From: UBA7803 sp040219935
Lineage (GTDB): Bacteria; Pseudomonadota; Gammaproteobacteria; Pseudomonadales; Azotimanducaceae
Assembly (NCBI GenBank): GCA_040219935.1
Contig: JAVJUA010000092.1
Location: forward strand, 1-64,000
DNA length: 64,000 nucleotides
Reading direction: 5' to 3'
Shown here: piece after piece, positions 23,796 through 33,028 of the stretch
How the letters are laid out: each line of letters starts with the position of its first letter
How positions within the stretch are numbered: position 1 is the stretch's first letter
The notes under the pieces: generated by a model
Seen by the model: only the letters and a program-made list of their open reading frames with translations
Database searches by the model: none
What the model was told of the DNA's origin: nothing
Position numbers and translations under genes: made by a program

Positions 23796-26792
23796 ATGCT
23801 CAGGTGGCTCACATGGATCGTGCGTGGCCTGCTGCTGACGCTGCTCGTCGGCGTCATCGCGGTCACCGCCTACGAGATGCGATCGTTCCGCTTCCAGTCC
23901 GAGTGGTTCGCGGGGCTGACGGCGGGCGCCGACTACGGACTCGGCAGCGGCCCCGGGCGCGGCATCGTCTATCCCGAGGACGGCGAGTGGGACCGCCGGC
24001 TCGGCTACACCCGACTGCCGGCCATGCTCGAGCGGCTCACCGCCCGCGGCTATCGCATCGATGCCCAGGCCACCTGGACGCCCCAGCTCACACGCCTGGC
24101 GGATTGGGGCGCGTTCGTGCCCTACGATCGCAAGCACCACGCGGGTCTGGAGATGACCGACCAGGACGGTAGACGCCTCCATGGGGCCCGTTACCCGGAG
24201 CGGGGCTATGCCCGCTTCGATGACATCCCTGCGGTGGTGGTGGCGACGCTGCTGTACATCGAGAATCAGAGCCTGCTCGATGACGACCCGGCGGCCCGCA
24301 ATCCGGCGGTGGAGTGGAAGCGTCTGGCGCTGTCCCTAGGCACCATGGGTATGCATCTGGTCGGCCGTGACATGGACGTGCACGGTGCCAGCACCCTGGC
24401 GACCCAGATCGAGAAGTACCGTCACTCACCCGGTGGCCGCACCGACGGCGTCGAAGAAAAGGCGCGCCAGATGCTGTCGGCGTCGCTGCGTGCCTACCGG
24501 CACGGCACCGACACCCGCGCCGCGCGCCGAGCGCTGGTCACCGAGTACGTGAACACGGTGCCGCTGGCCGCCGTGCCGGGATTCGGCGAGGTGCACGGGC
24601 TCGGCGACGGGCTGTGGGCCTGGTTCGGCGCCGATCTCGACGAGGTGAACGCACGGCTCGCCGACCCCGACTCGCCTGCCGCCGGCGCTGCCTATCGTCA
24701 GGTGCTGAGCCTGCTGATCGCCCAGCGGCGTCCGTCCGACCTGCTGCGGCAGCGTCAGGCAGAGCTCGAGACGCTCACCGACAGCTATCTGCGGCTGCTG
24801 GCCCGGGACGGCGTCATCGGCGGCTCCCTCTACGAGCAGGCGGCCGCCGCCGAGCTGCGCTGGCAGCCGGGCACGCGGCCCCAGCCGCCGCCGTTCACCG
24901 AGCGGAAGTGGCCCTACTTCGTGCGCGCCCGACTGACCGAGACGCTCGGCGTCGGCTCGCTCTACGAGCTGGACCGTCTGGACATGAGCGTAGCCACCAC
25001 GATCGATGGCGAAGCGCAGGCGCGCACCGCGCGCCTGCTGGCACGGCTGGGCGATCCGGCCGAGGTGCAGACGTTGCGGCTGATCGGGCAGGGCCTGCTG
25101 GAGCGCGGCGACCCCGCCGGCGTTCGCTACAGCGTCACCATCATGGAGCGTGGCCCGCAGGCCAACCGCATCCGCGTTCAGGCAGACAACATCGACGGAC
25201 CGTTCGATCTCAATCGCGGCGCCAAGCTCGACCTCGGCTCCACGGCAAAGCTGCGCACCCTGGTGACCTATCTGGACGTGCTGGCCGCCCTGCACGGCCG
25301 CTACGCTGCGCTCGGCCGCGCCGAGCTGCTGGCCGAGAGCCTGCGCCGCCGGGACGCCCTGGGGTTGTGGGTGATCGATCAGCTTCGCGCGCATCCGGGC
25401 CTGCCGCTGATCACGCTGCTGGAGTCCGGCATGCGCCGGGTCTACTCCGCCAACCCCGGAGAGCGCTTCTTCACCGGCGGCGGCCGGCACGAGTTCTCCA
25501 ACTTCGACAGCGAGGACGATCAGCGCTTTCTGACCGTGGCCGAGGCCTTCGATCGCTCCGTGAACCTGGTGTTCGTGCGCATGATGCGCGACCTGGTCGC
25601 CTACTATCAGGCGGAGATGCCCTACTCCACGGAGCGTCTGCTGGAGCAGGCCGACAGCCCCGAGCGCCGGGCCTACCTCGAGCGCTTCGCCGATCAGGAA
25701 GGCACCGAATTCCTGCGCCGCTTCCACGCTCAGTATTCAGGAGCCGACGGCGAAGCGGTCATGGCGCGGCTGGTGCAACGGGCGCGGGTCACGCCCAACG
25801 CGCTGGCCACCCTGGCGGCCAGCCTCGACCCCGAGGCCGCGCTGCCGTTGCTGCGCCGGTTGTGGGACGACTACCTGCCCGACCGGCCCCGGCCGGCGGA
25901 TCCGGAACTCGGTGCCCTGATCGCAGCGGTCGCGCCGGCACGCATGTCGCTGGTGGACCGGGCCTACATCGCCCGCGTGCACCCGCTCGAGCTGTGGCTG
26001 GCCGGGCACCTGCGCCAGCAGCCGGCAGCGCCGCTGCAGGACGTCATCGATGCCAGCCGCGACGTTCGCCTCGATGCCTATCACTGGCTGTTCCGCACCC
26101 AACGGCGGCGCGCCCAGGACCGGCGCATCGCCACGCTGCTGGAGCAGGAGGCGTTCCTCGACATCCACGCCCAATGGGCACGGCTCGGCTATCCGTTCGA
26201 CGCCATCGTGCCCTCTCTGGCCTCGGCCCTGGGCAGCGCCGCCGACCAGCCGGCCGCGCTGGCGGAGCTGCTCGGCATCATCGTCAACGACGGCGTGCGC
26301 CTGCCCACGCGAGCGGTGGAGCACCTGCGGTTCGCGGCAGCCACGCCATGGGAGGTGGCGCTCGGTCATGGGGATGCCGCGCCCGAGCGGGTGCTGCCGG
26401 CCGAGGTCGCTGCGGTCACCCGTCAGGCGCTGCGGGGCGTAGTCATGGAAGGCACCGCGCGCCGGCTGCAGTGGACGGCGTCACGCTGGGCCGGCGCCAT
26501 CGGCGGCAAGACCGGAACCGGCGACCACCGCTTCGAGCAACGGGACGCCCGCGGCAGGCTGATCGAGTCGCGTGTGGTCAACCGCGCCGCCGTGTTCACG
26601 TTCACCCTCGGCGACCGCTACTTCGGTACGGTCACCGCCTTCGTGCCCGGCCGCGCCGCTGCCGGCTACGGCTTCACCAGCGCGCTGCCGGTGCACGTGC
26701 TCGGACTGGTGCTCGCGGAGATCGAGGATCAGCTATGGCTGGCAGAGGGCACGGTCACGGGCCAGCACACCGAGATCACCAGCGGCGGGTGA
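23796..26792 (+). CDS. Divergent bifunctional class A penicillin-binding protein-like
   Basis: 998 aa, unusually long. An N-terminal transmembrane helix (about 8-25) precedes a degenerate GT51 glycosyltransferase region: E156 in LLYIENQSLL replaces the canonical EDxxF, and HGASTLATQIEKYRHSPGGR stands for GASTITQQ. A transpeptidase domain follows with S482-T-A-K485 (SxxK), S588-V-N590 (SxN) and K905-T-G907 (KTG). The span between SxN and KTG (about 315 residues) is far larger than in ordinary PBPs and carries a helical insertion (residues about 610-830). The acylation residues are intact, so penicillin binding is likely; glycosyltransferase activity is doubtful because the GT motif is altered. 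The ATG at 23796 gives a normal signal-anchor N-terminus. Confidence 0.8.
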   Translation: MLRWLTWIVRGLLLTLLVGVIAVTAYEMRSFRFQSEWFAGLTAGADYGLGSGPGRGIVYPEDGEWDRRLGYTRLPAMLERLTARGYRIDAQATWTPQLTRLADWGAFVPYDRKHHAGLEMTDQDGRRLHGARYPERGYARFDDIPAVVVATLLYIENQSLLDDDPAARNPAVEWKRLALSLGTMGMHLVGRDMDVHGASTLATQIEKYRHSPGGRTDGVEEKARQMLSASLRAYRHGTDTRAARRALVTEYVNTVPLAAVPGFGEVHGLGDGLWAWFGADLDEVNARLADPDSPAAGAAYRQVLSLLIAQRRPSDLLRQRQAELETLTDSYLRLLARDGVIGGSLYEQAAAAELRWQPGTRPQPPPFTERKWPYFVRARLTETLGVGSLYELDRLDMSVATTIDGEAQARTARLLARLGDPAEVQTLRLIGQGLLERGDPAGVRYSVTIMERGPQANRIRVQADNIDGPFDLNRGAKLDLGSTAKLRTLVTYLDVLAALHGRYAALGRAELLAESLRRRDALGLWVIDQLRAHPGLPLITLLESGMRRVYSANPGERFFTGGGRHEFSNFDSEDDQRFLTVAEAFDRSVNLVFVRMMRDLVAYYQAEMPYSTERLLEQADSPERRAYLERFADQEGTEFLRRFHAQYSGADGEAVMARLVQRARVTPNALATLAASLDPEAALPLLRRLWDDYLPDRPRPADPELGALIAAVAPARMSLVDRAYIARVHPLELWLAGHLRQQPAAPLQDVIDASRDVRLDAYHWLFRTQRRRAQDRRIATLLEQEAFLDIHAQWARLGYPFDAIVPSLASALGSAADQPAALAELLGIIVNDGVRLPTRAVEHLRFAAATPWEVALGHGDAAPERVLPAEVAAVTRQALRGVVMEGTARRLQWTASRWAGAIGGKTGTGDHRFEQRDARGRLIESRVVNRAAVFTFTLGDRYFGTVTAFVPGRAAAGYGFTSALPVHVLGLVLAEIEDQLWLAEGTVTGQHTEITSGG

Positions 26793-26799
26793 CCGGACC

Positions 26800-27393
26800 T
26801 CAGCGCCGCTTCCAGGGTGGAATGCCGTCCCAGTCGAAAGGCTCGATGCCATCGGCGGTAAGCTGCCAGACGCTGGCGCGGGCTTCGAGGTTGTCGATCT
26901 CCAGGAAGCCGATGGTGCCGAACTGCGTGTCGTAGTTGTGCGGATAGGTGGGGGAGCCGGGATTCACGCACAGCACCCCGTCCACCTCGGCGATGCATTC
27001 CCGGTGGGTATCGCCGAACACGATCACGTCCGGCTTGCGCTCCGGAAAAAAGCGGTCGATCCAGCGCGCCAGGGTGAACGTCGGCGGCCGCTCCGGCACC
27101 GGCACGTAATGGGTGATGCCCACCCACAGCCCCCCCAGCTCGAGCAGCCAGGCGTACTTGACCCGCGGGTCTTCCGGCTGCACCGGCCGGCCGCCGCTGC
27201 CGTCCTCGCCGTTGCCCCGGGCGGCGTAGACGGGCGCGATGCGCTCCAACTCGTCCAGAACCCAGAACTCGTGGATGTCGCCGCCGTGAAAGATCAGGTC
27301 GACGCCGGCAAAGGCTTCGAACACCTGCGGCCAGAGGTCCTTGCGGGCCTCCGGCAGGTGGGTGTCGGAGATGAGGCCGATACGCAGCCCCAC
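26800..27393 (-). CDS. YfcE/MJ0936-type metallophosphoesterase
   Basis: 197 aa from a GTG at 27393 that overlaps the stop of the upstream gene (TAGTG). Calcineurin-like metal motifs are present in order: GLISDTH (D10, H12), FHGGDIH (D39), ARGNGE (N61), GITHYV, and FGDTHRE with NPGSPTYP near the C-terminus. Small enzymes of this type are phosphodiesterases with broad in vitro activity. It is the last gene of the run 29746-26800 and is convergent with the PBP gene, with only seven bases between stops. Confidence 0.85.
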   Translation of the reverse strand: MGLRIGLISDTHLPEARKDLWPQVFEAFAGVDLIFHGGDIHEFWVLDELERIAPVYAARGNGEDGSGGRPVQPEDPRVKYAWLLELGGLWVGITHYVPVPERPPTFTLARWIDRFFPERKPDVIVFGDTHRECIAEVDGVLCVNPGSPTYPHNYDTQFGTIGFLEIDNLEARASVWQLTADGIEPFDWDGIPPWKRR

Positions 27394-27893
27394 TAGTCGT
27401 TGCGCCAGACGAACGGTCGGGAACGGGGTTTCTCCGGTGGCGGCGCCGAATCCGGAGGCTCGGCCGGCGGCGGCCGCTGGTGCGGATGCCGCGGAAACCG
27501 ATGCGGCGCGTACACATAGGGAAACGGCGCGTAGCGCTCTTCGACGTAGACGACCGGCGACGCTGCCGGCGGCGCGGCGGCAGCCCTGGCTTCGGCGCGG
27601 GCCTGCTCGCGGGCCAGGCGCGACTCCTCCAGCGCGCGCGCCACGTCCAGCGTCTGCCGGATGCTGCTCTCGAGGTCGGCCAGGGCGTCGTCGTTGGCGG
27701 TGACCGGTGGCAGGGTGCGCCGCTCGGCGCCGGGCGAGGCCACGTCGGAGAAGCTCACCTCGCCATGCTCGCCGACGGTGACGAACACCTCGCGACCCTG
27801 CCCGGCGGACAGATCGCCCGCTGCTGCAGCGGCCGCTGCCGCCACGCCGGCGAGCAACAGGCCAGCCCACACACCCGCCAACACAGGCCTCAC
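27393..27893 (-). CDS. Secreted DUF4124-like protein with Pro/Ala-rich tail
   Basis: 166 aa from a GTG at 27893 that overlaps the previous stop (GTGA). A signal peptide (residues 1-25, alanine-rich) is followed by a short beta domain, VFVTVGEHGEVSFSDVASPGAE, which resembles the DUF4124 signature (a 'dGvvhysD.P' strand pair). A helical segment rich in Ala/Arg/Glu (about 85-110) and a proline/histidine-rich C-terminus come next. Probably periplasmic. DUF4124 proteins have no settled function. Coupling to both neighbours suggests a single transcript. Confidence 0.65.
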   Translation of the reverse strand: MRPVLAGVWAGLLLAGVAAAAAAAAGDLSAGQGREVFVTVGEHGEVSFSDVASPGAERRTLPPVTANDDALADLESSIRQTLDVARALEESRLAREQARAEARAAAAPPAASPVVYVEERYAPFPYVYAPHRFPRHPHQRPPPAEPPDSAPPPEKPRSRPFVWRND

Positions 27894-29746
27894 GATGCCA
27901 CCAGGGCGCGGCCCGCGCGCGCCTGCCCGAACCCGGGCTCGAAATCCAAGCCGTTCCACAGCCGCCGCCCCGCCACGTAGGTGGCCCGCACCACGCCGTC
28001 GGAACGGTTCACGAGCTGCTGGCACTCGAAAGCGTCCCGGTAGACCAGCCGGATGTTGGCATCGCCGTCATAGGTCTTGAGCTTGTCAGGGTCGAGCACC
28101 ACCAGATCCGCCGGGCAGCCGATGTCCATTCGACCCGCGTCCAGGCCGAAGAATTCCGCCGGCTCCCGGGTCAGCCGCTGCACCATGCGCGAGAACAAGG
28201 CCTCCGACTCCGCGGCGCCGATGCGCAGGGCGCGCAGGTTGCCATCGTAGTAGGCCATGTTGGTGACGTGGGCGCCGCTGTCGTTGAAGCCGGGCAGCAT
28301 CTGCGGGTGCAGCAGCAGCTCGCGGACCACGGCCGGATCACGATTGGCCGACACGTAGTGCCAGTACAGGTCGCGATCGAAGTGGCGCAACAGCGCCAGG
28401 AAGAACTCACCGTCGTCGCGCACGCCGGCGCCGATGGCGGCGAACGCGCGGGCCTGCTCGGCGTTGTCGTCGCCTCCGTGGGTGCGCCAGTCGAGGTAGC
28501 GGCCGAACAGCTCGGCCATGGTCAGGCCCGCCCAGTCCGGCACCGGCGACCGGTAGATCACCATGTCGTTCAGGTCGCGGGTGAGGAACTCGTTCTCCAG
28601 GCGCAGCAGCCGGAGCAGCCGCGCCAGGCTGAACCCGGACTTACCGCGATTCCACATGGCGCGGAACGCGTCGACGAACGCCGGCTCGTCGAGGATGCGC
28701 GCCCGGGCCTCCCGGTCTTCCACCTCGGTCTCGATCAGGCGCCGCATCAGCGGGTTGCCCTCCGCCAGCGGGCTGATGGCGCCCTCGCTCCAGATCTTGA
28801 ACGGCGCCGCGAGCGCCTGCATGCGGAACCGGCCGTCGAGCAGGCGCGAGTTGAATAGCCGCGCGAAGCGCTTCGCCATGCTGCGCGTGGTGCGGTTGCT
28901 GACCGAGTCCAGCGCCGCCAGCGCCGTGATCTTCAGCGGCCGCCCGTACAGCCGGCCGCTGCTGAGCAGAAACAGCTTCAGCGTCAGCGCGCCGTCGTCG
29001 GTGGCCGGCGTCATCTGCCAGACGCGGCCGTGGCGGCGGACCACGTCGGTGAGCCGCCGGTACTCGGCGAACGACGCGTACTGGGTGGGGATGCGTTTGT
29101 CCTTGTGCGGCTGATTGGCCAGGAAGTGCAGCGGCAGGCCATCGGTGGAAAAGCCGACGTAGCCCTCCGTCATGGCCCGGTCGAGCAGCGCCTCCATGCG
29201 CGCCAGCTCGTCGGCGTCCGGATCGCGGCGGATGCTGGCGTCGAGACCCATCACCTCGATGCGCAGCATGCTGTCCGGCAAGAGTGGTGCCAGGTTGGCG
29301 CCCAGCGGCAGGTCGTCGAGATGAGCCAGGTACTCGGCTGACGTGCGCCAGGTGGCGAGGTCGGCGGCCTTCCTGAGCACCGGCTTGGGGATGTTCTCCA
29401 CCCGGGCGAAGCAGTCGACGATGGGGTCCTGGCCGTCACGGCGCTGGTTGCCGAAGGCGAGGCCGATGCTGCAGTTGCCGGCGACGACGCTGGTGGTGCC
29501 GTGGCGCACCACCTCCGGCAGCCCGGGCTCGAGCTCCACCTCGAGATCCTCATGGGTGTGGATGTCGAGCAGCCCCGGAATCAGCCAGCCGCCGTCGGCA
29601 TCGTGCACCTGAGCCGCCGCCTCAGCCGGCAGGCCGGCGCCGTGCGCGGCGATGCGTCCGTCCTTGACCGCGACATCGACCCGCCGGCCGGGCGTGCCGG
29701 TGCCGTCGAACACGGTGGCGCCGCGGATCAGCAGATCCCAGTGCAT
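27890..29746 (-). CDS. Amidohydrolase, N-acyl-D-amino-acid deacylase-like
   Basis: 618 aa. A metal-dependent amidohydrolase with DLLIRGATVFDGTG at the N-terminus, the metal pair in GLLDIHTHEDLE, GTTSVVAGNCSIG (cysteine characteristic of D-aminoacylases), and the C-terminal GFNDSGAHVTNMAYY and GCPADLVVLDPDKLKTY. It resembles N-acyl-D-aspartate/glutamate deacylases and related dihydroorotase-like hydrolases. At 618 residues it is longer than D-aminoacylase (about 480), with an insertion around residues 280-420. Such proteins are frequent in catabolic clusters of hydrocarbon degraders, but the natural substrate is unknown. First gene of its coupled run; divergent from 29808. Confidence 0.82.
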   Translation of the reverse strand: MHWDLLIRGATVFDGTGTPGRRVDVAVKDGRIAAHGAGLPAEAAAQVHDADGGWLIPGLLDIHTHEDLEVELEPGLPEVVRHGTTSVVAGNCSIGLAFGNQRRDGQDPIVDCFARVENIPKPVLRKAADLATWRTSAEYLAHLDDLPLGANLAPLLPDSMLRIEVMGLDASIRRDPDADELARMEALLDRAMTEGYVGFSTDGLPLHFLANQPHKDKRIPTQYASFAEYRRLTDVVRRHGRVWQMTPATDDGALTLKLFLLSSGRLYGRPLKITALAALDSVSNRTTRSMAKRFARLFNSRLLDGRFRMQALAAPFKIWSEGAISPLAEGNPLMRRLIETEVEDREARARILDEPAFVDAFRAMWNRGKSGFSLARLLRLLRLENEFLTRDLNDMVIYRSPVPDWAGLTMAELFGRYLDWRTHGGDDNAEQARAFAAIGAGVRDDGEFFLALLRHFDRDLYWHYVSANRDPAVVRELLLHPQMLPGFNDSGAHVTNMAYYDGNLRALRIGAAESEALFSRMVQRLTREPAEFFGLDAGRMDIGCPADLVVLDPDKLKTYDGDANIRLVYRDAFECQQLVNRSDGVVRATYVAGRRLWNGLDFEPGFGQARAGRALVAS

Positions 29747-29807
29747 GATCGATTTCCAGCGAATGCGCGAGTACCGTAGGGTACCTCAAGCGGCGGGAGG
29801 GGAACCA

Positions 29808-30185
29808 ATGCTCGACTGGGATCACCTGGCGCGGCGGGCCAACGACGACGGCGAGTTTCGCCTGCACGCGCGGTTCTGGAACGCCCGGATACGCATCGGC
29901 CACGGCGACGGCAGCACGCGCCTGCGGCTGGTGGACGGCGCGCTGACCGATGTGGGACCGTGGCGCCCGGCCGACTTCGGTGCCGACCTGACCATCGGCG
30001 CCGACCCCGCCGCCTGGGACGCGCTGCTGGCCCCCGTGCCGAAGCCGTTCTATCACGACCTGTGGGCGGCCAGCGTGCACCACGGCGTGCAGCTCATCGG
30101 CGACAGCCATCACCGCTGCGCCTACTACCCGGCCGTGCGGCGCCTGCTGGAGCTGATGCGGGAGGTTCGCCATGGCGCGGTTTGA
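29808..30185 (+). CDS. Small protein, SCP2-like by eye
   Basis: 125 aa with a strong GGGAGGGG site before the ATG at 29808. The sequence RLRLVDGALTDVGPW, then ADLTIGADPAAWDALLAPVPK, has the beta-beta-alpha rhythm of SCP2 sterol-carrier domains, in which a strand with D-x-T-I-x-x precedes a helix that caps the lipid pocket. This is a visual match only. The gene overlaps the following alpha/beta hydrolase by 14 bases, so the two products probably act on one substrate. A helper that presents a hydrophobic substrate would fit. Confidence 0.6.
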   Translation: MLDWDHLARRANDDGEFRLHARFWNARIRIGHGDGSTRLRLVDGALTDVGPWRPADFGADLTIGADPAAWDALLAPVPKPFYHDLWAASVHHGVQLIGDSHHRCAYYPAVRRLLELMREVRHGAV

Positions 30186-31017
30186 CACGGCCGTGGGCCG
30201 CTACGTGTATCTGACCCTGGACGGGGTCGAGCACCGCGTCTACTTCGAGGAGGCCGGCTCCGGCGTGCCGCTGCTGCTGCAGCACACGGCGGGCGCCGAC
30301 GGTCGGCAGTGGCGCCACCTGCTGGCGGACGCCGGTCTCGGCGAGCGCTTTCACATGATCGCCTACGACCTGCCCTACCACGGCAAGTCGCTGCCGCCGG
30401 AACAGGTGCGCTGGTGGACGGAGCCGTACCGGCTGACCCGCGATTTCCTCATGCAGGTACCGCTCGCCCTGGCGGATGCGCTCGGCTGCGAGCGCCCCGC
30501 CTACATGGGCAGCTCCATCGGCGGCCACCTGGCGGTGGACCTGGCGCTGCACCACCCGGACGCGTTCCGCGCCGTGATCGGCCTGGAGGCGGCGGCTCAC
30601 ACCCCGGGCGGCTATGCCGACGAGTTCTATCACCCGGCCATCGGCAACGACTTCAAGGCCCACCTGATGTACGGGCTGATGGCGCCCACCAGCCCGGAGC
30701 GCTTCCGGCACGAGACCACGTGGGTCTACAGCCAGGGAGCGCCGTCCGTGTTCAAGGGCGACCTCTACTACTACTCGGTGGACCATGACGTGCGCGACAC
30801 TGCTGCGGCAATCGATACCGGACGCTGCCCGGTGTACCTCCTGAACGGCGAGTACGACTGGAGCGGCACCCCCGCCCACGGTGAGGCGCTGGCGGCGCTG
30901 ATACCCGGGGCCCGCTACCGGACCATGCCCGGCCTAGGGCATTTTCCGATGTCGGAGGATCCGGCGCGATTCCTCGCGGAGATCAAGCCGGTGCTCGACG
31001 ACATCGCGCCAGCGTGA
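30172..31017 (+). CDS. Alpha/beta hydrolase
   Basis: 281 aa. The nucleophile elbow GSSIGG has S115, the oxyanion region is LLLQHTAGADGRQWRH, the acid is likely the Asp in LLNGEYDW, and the catalytic His lies in PGLGHFPMSEDP. GGAGG precedes the ATG at 30172, which lies inside the end of the upstream small gene. Fold and length match esterase or meta-cleavage-product hydrolase-like enzymes. The linked SCP2-like protein suggests a lipidic ester or ring-cleavage product, but specificity cannot be read from the sequence. Confidence 0.88.
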   Translation: MARFDTAVGRYVYLTLDGVEHRVYFEEAGSGVPLLLQHTAGADGRQWRHLLADAGLGERFHMIAYDLPYHGKSLPPEQVRWWTEPYRLTRDFLMQVPLALADALGCERPAYMGSSIGGHLAVDLALHHPDAFRAVIGLEAAAHTPGGYADEFYHPAIGNDFKAHLMYGLMAPTSPERFRHETTWVYSQGAPSVFKGDLYYYSVDHDVRDTAAAIDTGRCPVYLLNGEYDWSGTPAHGEALAALIPGARYRTMPGLGHFPMSEDPARFLAEIKPVLDDIAPA

Positions 31018-31027
31018 GGACAACGGC

Positions 31028-31663
31028 GTGGCGAGCGACGACACCGATCAGACCCTGCCAGCGGGAAGCTTCAGCGGCTGGCTCGCAGCATTTCGCGACG
31101 CCACCGACCCGACCCGCCCGGGCGACGAGATGGACGTGCCCTGCGGCGAGTGCACGGCCTGCTGTCGAGCCAGCCAATTCGTGCACATCGCCCCGGACGA
31201 GACCGAGACGCTGGCCGCCATTCCGCCCGCGCTGCTGTTTTCCGCGCCCGGCCACCGCGACGGTACCCGGGTCATGGGGTTCGACGCCGCCGGCTGCTGC
31301 CCAATGCTGCAGCATGGGCGTTGCTCGATCTATCACCAGCGCCCGCGCACGTGCCGCCGATACGACTGCCGCGTGTTCGCCGCGGCCGGCATGGCGCCGC
31401 AACGCCTGGAGCAGTCGGAGGTGGCCGCCCGGGCGATGCGCTGGCGATTCGACTATGCGGACCAGGCTGACCGTCAGCGGCATGCGGCCATCCGCAGGGC
31501 CCGAAACTACCTATCGGACAATGCCGAGTGGCTGCCGGACTCGCAGCCGAGGCAGGAATCCGGCATGGCCGCGCTCGCCATTGCCCTGCACGAACACTTC
31601 CTCGACGCCGACGCCCCGCCAGCCGGGTGCGCGCCGTTCTGGCGGCGCTGCTCTGAGCTCTAG
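31028..31663 (+). CDS. YkgJ-family cysteine-cluster protein
   Basis: 211 aa from a GTG at 31028 with GAGGA upstream. The cysteine cluster C39-x-x-C42-x-x-C45-C46 (CGECTACCR) and the later GCCPML, GRCSIYHQRPRTCRRYDC are characteristic of YkgJ/UPF0153 proteins, which are thought to bind zinc or an iron-sulfur cluster. No enzymatic function is established. It follows the hydrolase by 10 bases and may share its transcript. Its stop overlaps the convergent MFS gene by four bases. Confidence 0.82.
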   Translation: MASDDTDQTLPAGSFSGWLAAFRDATDPTRPGDEMDVPCGECTACCRASQFVHIAPDETETLAAIPPALLFSAPGHRDGTRVMGFDAAGCCPMLQHGRCSIYHQRPRTCRRYDCRVFAAAGMAPQRLEQSEVAARAMRWRFDYADQADRQRHAAIRRARNYLSDNAEWLPDSQPRQESGMAALAIALHEHFLDADAPPAGCAPFWRRCSEL

Positions 31664-32934
31664 CGCTCGCCGGCAGCCATCGCCTCGCCCATCTTCTCGT
31701 CCACCCGCCGGACTGAGGAGGTGAACGCGGCAAGGCAGAGCACCACCACCACGAAGACCGCGCCGGCCACCTCCAGCGCCACGGCCACGCTGTAGCGCTC
31801 GGCGATGAAGCTGATGGGGATCACGCCGATGGGCATCAGGCCGTGAGACATCATGTCGATGCTGAGGATGCGGCCGCGCATGGTCGGGTCCACCTGCATC
31901 TGCAGCATCCCCCGGTTCAGTGACATGTTCCAGGCCGACAGCCAGCCGATCACGGCCACCAGCACCACCGCCAGCCACACCACCTGCGCCGACCCGAACG
32001 CGGCGGTGAAGACGCCCCAGGCCACGCAGGTGCCGATCAGCCAGGCGCCCTTGCTGCGCAGGTCGCCCATGGAAGCCAGCATCAGCGAGCCGAGGATGGC
32101 GCCGCCGCCCATGGCCGACATCAGCAGGCCCAGGTCGTCCGGGCCGCCGCCGAGGATGTCCTCGTTGAAGGCCGGCAGCAGGGTGTTGAGCGGCATGCCG
32201 AACAGAAACGGCACGATGGACAGCAGGATGAGGCCGAACACGGGCGGGTTGGCTCGGACGTAGCGCATGCCGTCCAGCATGTCGGTGAGCGGGCTCTTGC
32301 CGTCGGCGGTCTTGACGTTGCCCGGCTTCTTCACCAGCAGCATGGTGGCCGCCGACAGAAAGTACAGGAACGCGATCATCAGGTAGACGATGCCGACCCC
32401 GTAGGTGGACGAGGTGTCGCCGGAAGCCACCCAGGCGATCAGGAAGCCGGCCAGTGCCGGCCCGAGGATGCGCGACAGGTTCCAGCCGGTGGTGTTCAGC
32501 GCCATGGCGGTGAAGATCAGACGGTCCGGGATCAGCTCCGGCACGAACGCCTGCCGGGCCGGCATGGACAGGGCGAGCACGGTGCCGTTGAAGAAGCCGA
32601 ACCAGATGAAGTCCCAGAAGGTGACCCGCTCGGCGAAGATGATCGCCGCCATCACCAGGGTGGCGGCGCAGTTCGAAGCCTGGGCCAGGGTGATGACGCG
32701 CCGCTTCGGCATGCGGTCGGCGAGCACGCCGCCCCACAGCGAGAAGGCCACGGTGGGCAGCATGAACGACAGGGTCACCCAGGCCAGATCCATGGCCGAC
32801 GAGGTAAGGGTGTAGACCAGCCAGCCGCGCGCCACGATCTGCATGTTCATGGCGAAGGACGAGCCCAGACTGCCGATCCACAGCCAGCGGAAGTCGGCGA
32901 CTTCCAGCGCCTTGAAGATGTCCTTGCTGGCCAC
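31660..32934 (-). CDS. MFS transporter, EntS-like group
   Basis: 424 aa, about 10-12 transmembrane helices. The first half holds FRWLWIGSLGSSFAMNMQIVARGWLVYTL and GGVLADRMPKRRVI (the cytoplasmic loop 2-3 motif GxLaDRxxrR). The group resembles EntS/MFS_3 exporters, which act on siderophores, drugs or unknown metabolites by proton antiport. The start is ambiguous: GTG at 32934 is used; TTG at 32949 is an alternative. Neither has a strong ribosome site. It lies alone before the palindromic element at 33029. Confidence 0.82.
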   Translation of the reverse strand: MASKDIFKALEVADFRWLWIGSLGSSFAMNMQIVARGWLVYTLTSSAMDLAWVTLSFMLPTVAFSLWGGVLADRMPKRRVITLAQASNCAATLVMAAIIFAERVTFWDFIWFGFFNGTVLALSMPARQAFVPELIPDRLIFTAMALNTTGWNLSRILGPALAGFLIAWVASGDTSSTYGVGIVYLMIAFLYFLSAATMLLVKKPGNVKTADGKSPLTDMLDGMRYVRANPPVFGLILLSIVPFLFGMPLNTLLPAFNEDILGGGPDDLGLLMSAMGGGAILGSLMLASMGDLRSKGAWLIGTCVAWGVFTAAFGSAQVVWLAVVLVAVIGWLSAWNMSLNRGMLQMQVDPTMRGRILSIDMMSHGLMPIGVIPISFIAERYSVAVALEVAGAVFVVVVLCLAAFTSSVRRVDEKMGEAMAAGER

Positions 32935-33028
32935 GGCCGATCCGGGCAAAGGGGGCAGTCTAGCACGCCGCCTCCGGCCGCCCCGGTCAGCGCGACCGCC
33001 GCCTCGCTTCTGTCACAATCCGCGGCTC

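Noticed and set aside
27990..28010. GGAACGGTTC near 28 kb as a third KstR-type site
   Set aside because: Only one base separates AAC and GTT, and it lies inside the amidohydrolase coding region.
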